Shown piece by piece: positions 57,767 through 58,260 of a stretch of DNA of 58,260 nucleotides. Every line of letters starts with the position of its first letter. Position 1 is the first letter of the stretch. The translations under genes were made by a program, and so were the position numbers. The notes below the pieces were generated by a model. The model worked only from the letters and a program-made list of their open reading frames with translations. It was not told the DNA's origin and ran no database searches. Source of the DNA: Dehalococcoidia bacterium (lineage in GTDB: Bacteria > Chloroflexota > Dehalococcoidia > UBA2979); the NCBI GenBank assembly GCA_028279505.1, contig JANQNP010000129.1, forward strand, positions 1-58,260, written 5' to 3'.

Positions 57767-58125
57767 TGCCCAGCCCGCTGGTCTTCTTCCAACTCGCCGT
57801 CAGCGATCCGCCGCGGACGCGTGCCTTCCTCGATGAGCTGTTCGACTGGCAGCCAGCCAAGCCCGACGCCCGAGGCGCGATCCCGGTGAACCCCGGCGGA
57901 CCCGGCGACTTCGACGTAACCGGCACCCTGATGCCGCACATCGAGGGCCGCCAGCAAGCGACGCTCTTCTTCCGCGTCGAGGATCTCTGGGCGACCGTCG
58001 CCCGCGCCGAGGAGCTGGGCGGCTCGATCGTGATGTCCATCCGGCAGCTGAACCCGGACGGCCCCCACCTCGCGATGGTGCGCACGCCCGACGGCGAGCT
58101 GACGCTCGGCGTCGTGCGGGCATAG
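57766..58125 (+). CDS. VOC-superfamily protein
   Basis: A 119-residue VOC-fold protein: FFQLAVSDPPRTRAFLDELF, a FFRVEDLWATVARAEELGG central unit, and the C-terminal MVRTPDGELTLGVVRA. The family proteins that start like this (VxDPxxSxxFYxxLFGW) are often annotated as lactoylglutathione lyase-like, usually without shown activity. It is coupled to the tandem GNAT gene (TGATG). Confidence 0.82.
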   Translation: MPSPLVFFQLAVSDPPRTRAFLDELFDWQPAKPDARGAIPVNPGGPGDFDVTGTLMPHIEGRQQATLFFRVEDLWATVARAEELGGSIVMSIRQLNPDGPHLAMVRTPDGELTLGVVRA

Positions 58126-58191
58126 CGCGGGCTGTCCTCGGGGTCTCCCGCTAGACCGCTCCGGAAGGCGGTGCCTACACTCTGTGCTCGC

Positions 58192-58260
58192 GGGCCTGTA
58201 GCTCAGCTGGGAGAGCGCCACACTGGCAGTGTGGAGGTCAGGGGTTCGAGCCCCCTCAGG
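58192..58260 (+). tRNA. tRNA-Ala(GGC), 3' end cut by the window edge
   Basis: The 5' acceptor strand GGGCCTG, D-arm GCTC...GAGC, anticodon stem CCACA/TGTGG with loop CTGGCAG (anticodon GGC), and T-arm AGGGG-TTCGAGC-CCCCT are all present. The sequence ends within the 3' acceptor strand (CAGG...). It reads GCC codons, very common in this genome. Confidence 0.95.

Overview
The window is GC-rich (roughly two thirds G+C), densely coded and free of recognisable mobile elements, phage genes or CRISPR arrays. Gene content points to an aerobic, free-living bacterium, most likely a Chloroflexota lineage. The signs are a caa3-type cytochrome oxidase beside a System I (CcmA-I) cytochrome c maturation cluster, which is unusual in Actinobacteria. 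There are also Ku/LigD end joining, excalibur-domain surface proteins, a GreA with a long N-terminal extension, molybdenum hydroxylases and CaiB/crotonase acyl-CoA enzymes. The phylum call is an inference from gene content only.

Layout. 1-970: tail of an excalibur protein and a DUF402 protein. 1064-6711: a molybdenum hydroxylase (FAD, 2Fe-2S and Mo subunits), a crotonase and a 3-hydroxyisobutyrate dehydrogenase-like enzyme. 6773-8493: small genes (MoaD/ThiS-like, TPR, unknown, DUF4440). 8595-12345: Ku and LigD. 12368-13457: a MarR regulator and a frameshifted cytochrome b561 behind a perfect 20-bp operator. 13663-16782: DUF3179 lipoprotein, excalibur protein, potassium channel. 16796-18585: DHPS-like and DUF2520 proteins. 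18760-21055: a coupled operon of a DegT-fold protein without the PLP lysine, a degenerate ROK protein and an unknown protein. 21080-23552: NAD synthase and a second DUF402 protein. 23671-36312: the respiratory block, with coxBACD (minus strand) divergent from ccmGEFHI, an unknown membrane protein, ccmABCD and ctaB. 36426-36530: a 34-codon gene for a possible YxxP-type peptide. 36608-42981: GreA, RsmG, a FetAB-type exporter, an amidohydrolase, a frameshifted GNAT gene and DinB. 43164-47820: membrane protein, third DUF402, alpha-methylacyl-CoA racemase-like protein, FAD monooxygenase, SRPBCC protein. 47828-53030: TetR, MMPL transporter and DrrAB-like ABC exporter. 53101-58125: oxidoreductases, VOC proteins and a tandem GNAT. 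58192 to the end: a partial tRNA-Ala(GGC).

Two layers beyond the gene list stand out. First, many monocistronic genes carry a TANNNT box exactly six bases before the ATG, which implies widespread leaderless transcription. Second, several palindromes look like real operators: TCAAAC-N3-GTTTGA sites tying the crotonase gene to the racemase gene 41 kb away, a TTACATAG-N4-CTATGTAA site at the b561/marR operon, a CTTTGTGTA-N5-TACACAAAG site before nadE, a DosR-like GGGAC palindrome before the oxidase operon, and a 13-bp tandem repeat between tetR and the MMPL gene. Two genes (cytochrome b561 and one GNAT) are broken by single frameshifts, so either pseudogenes or consensus errors are present.
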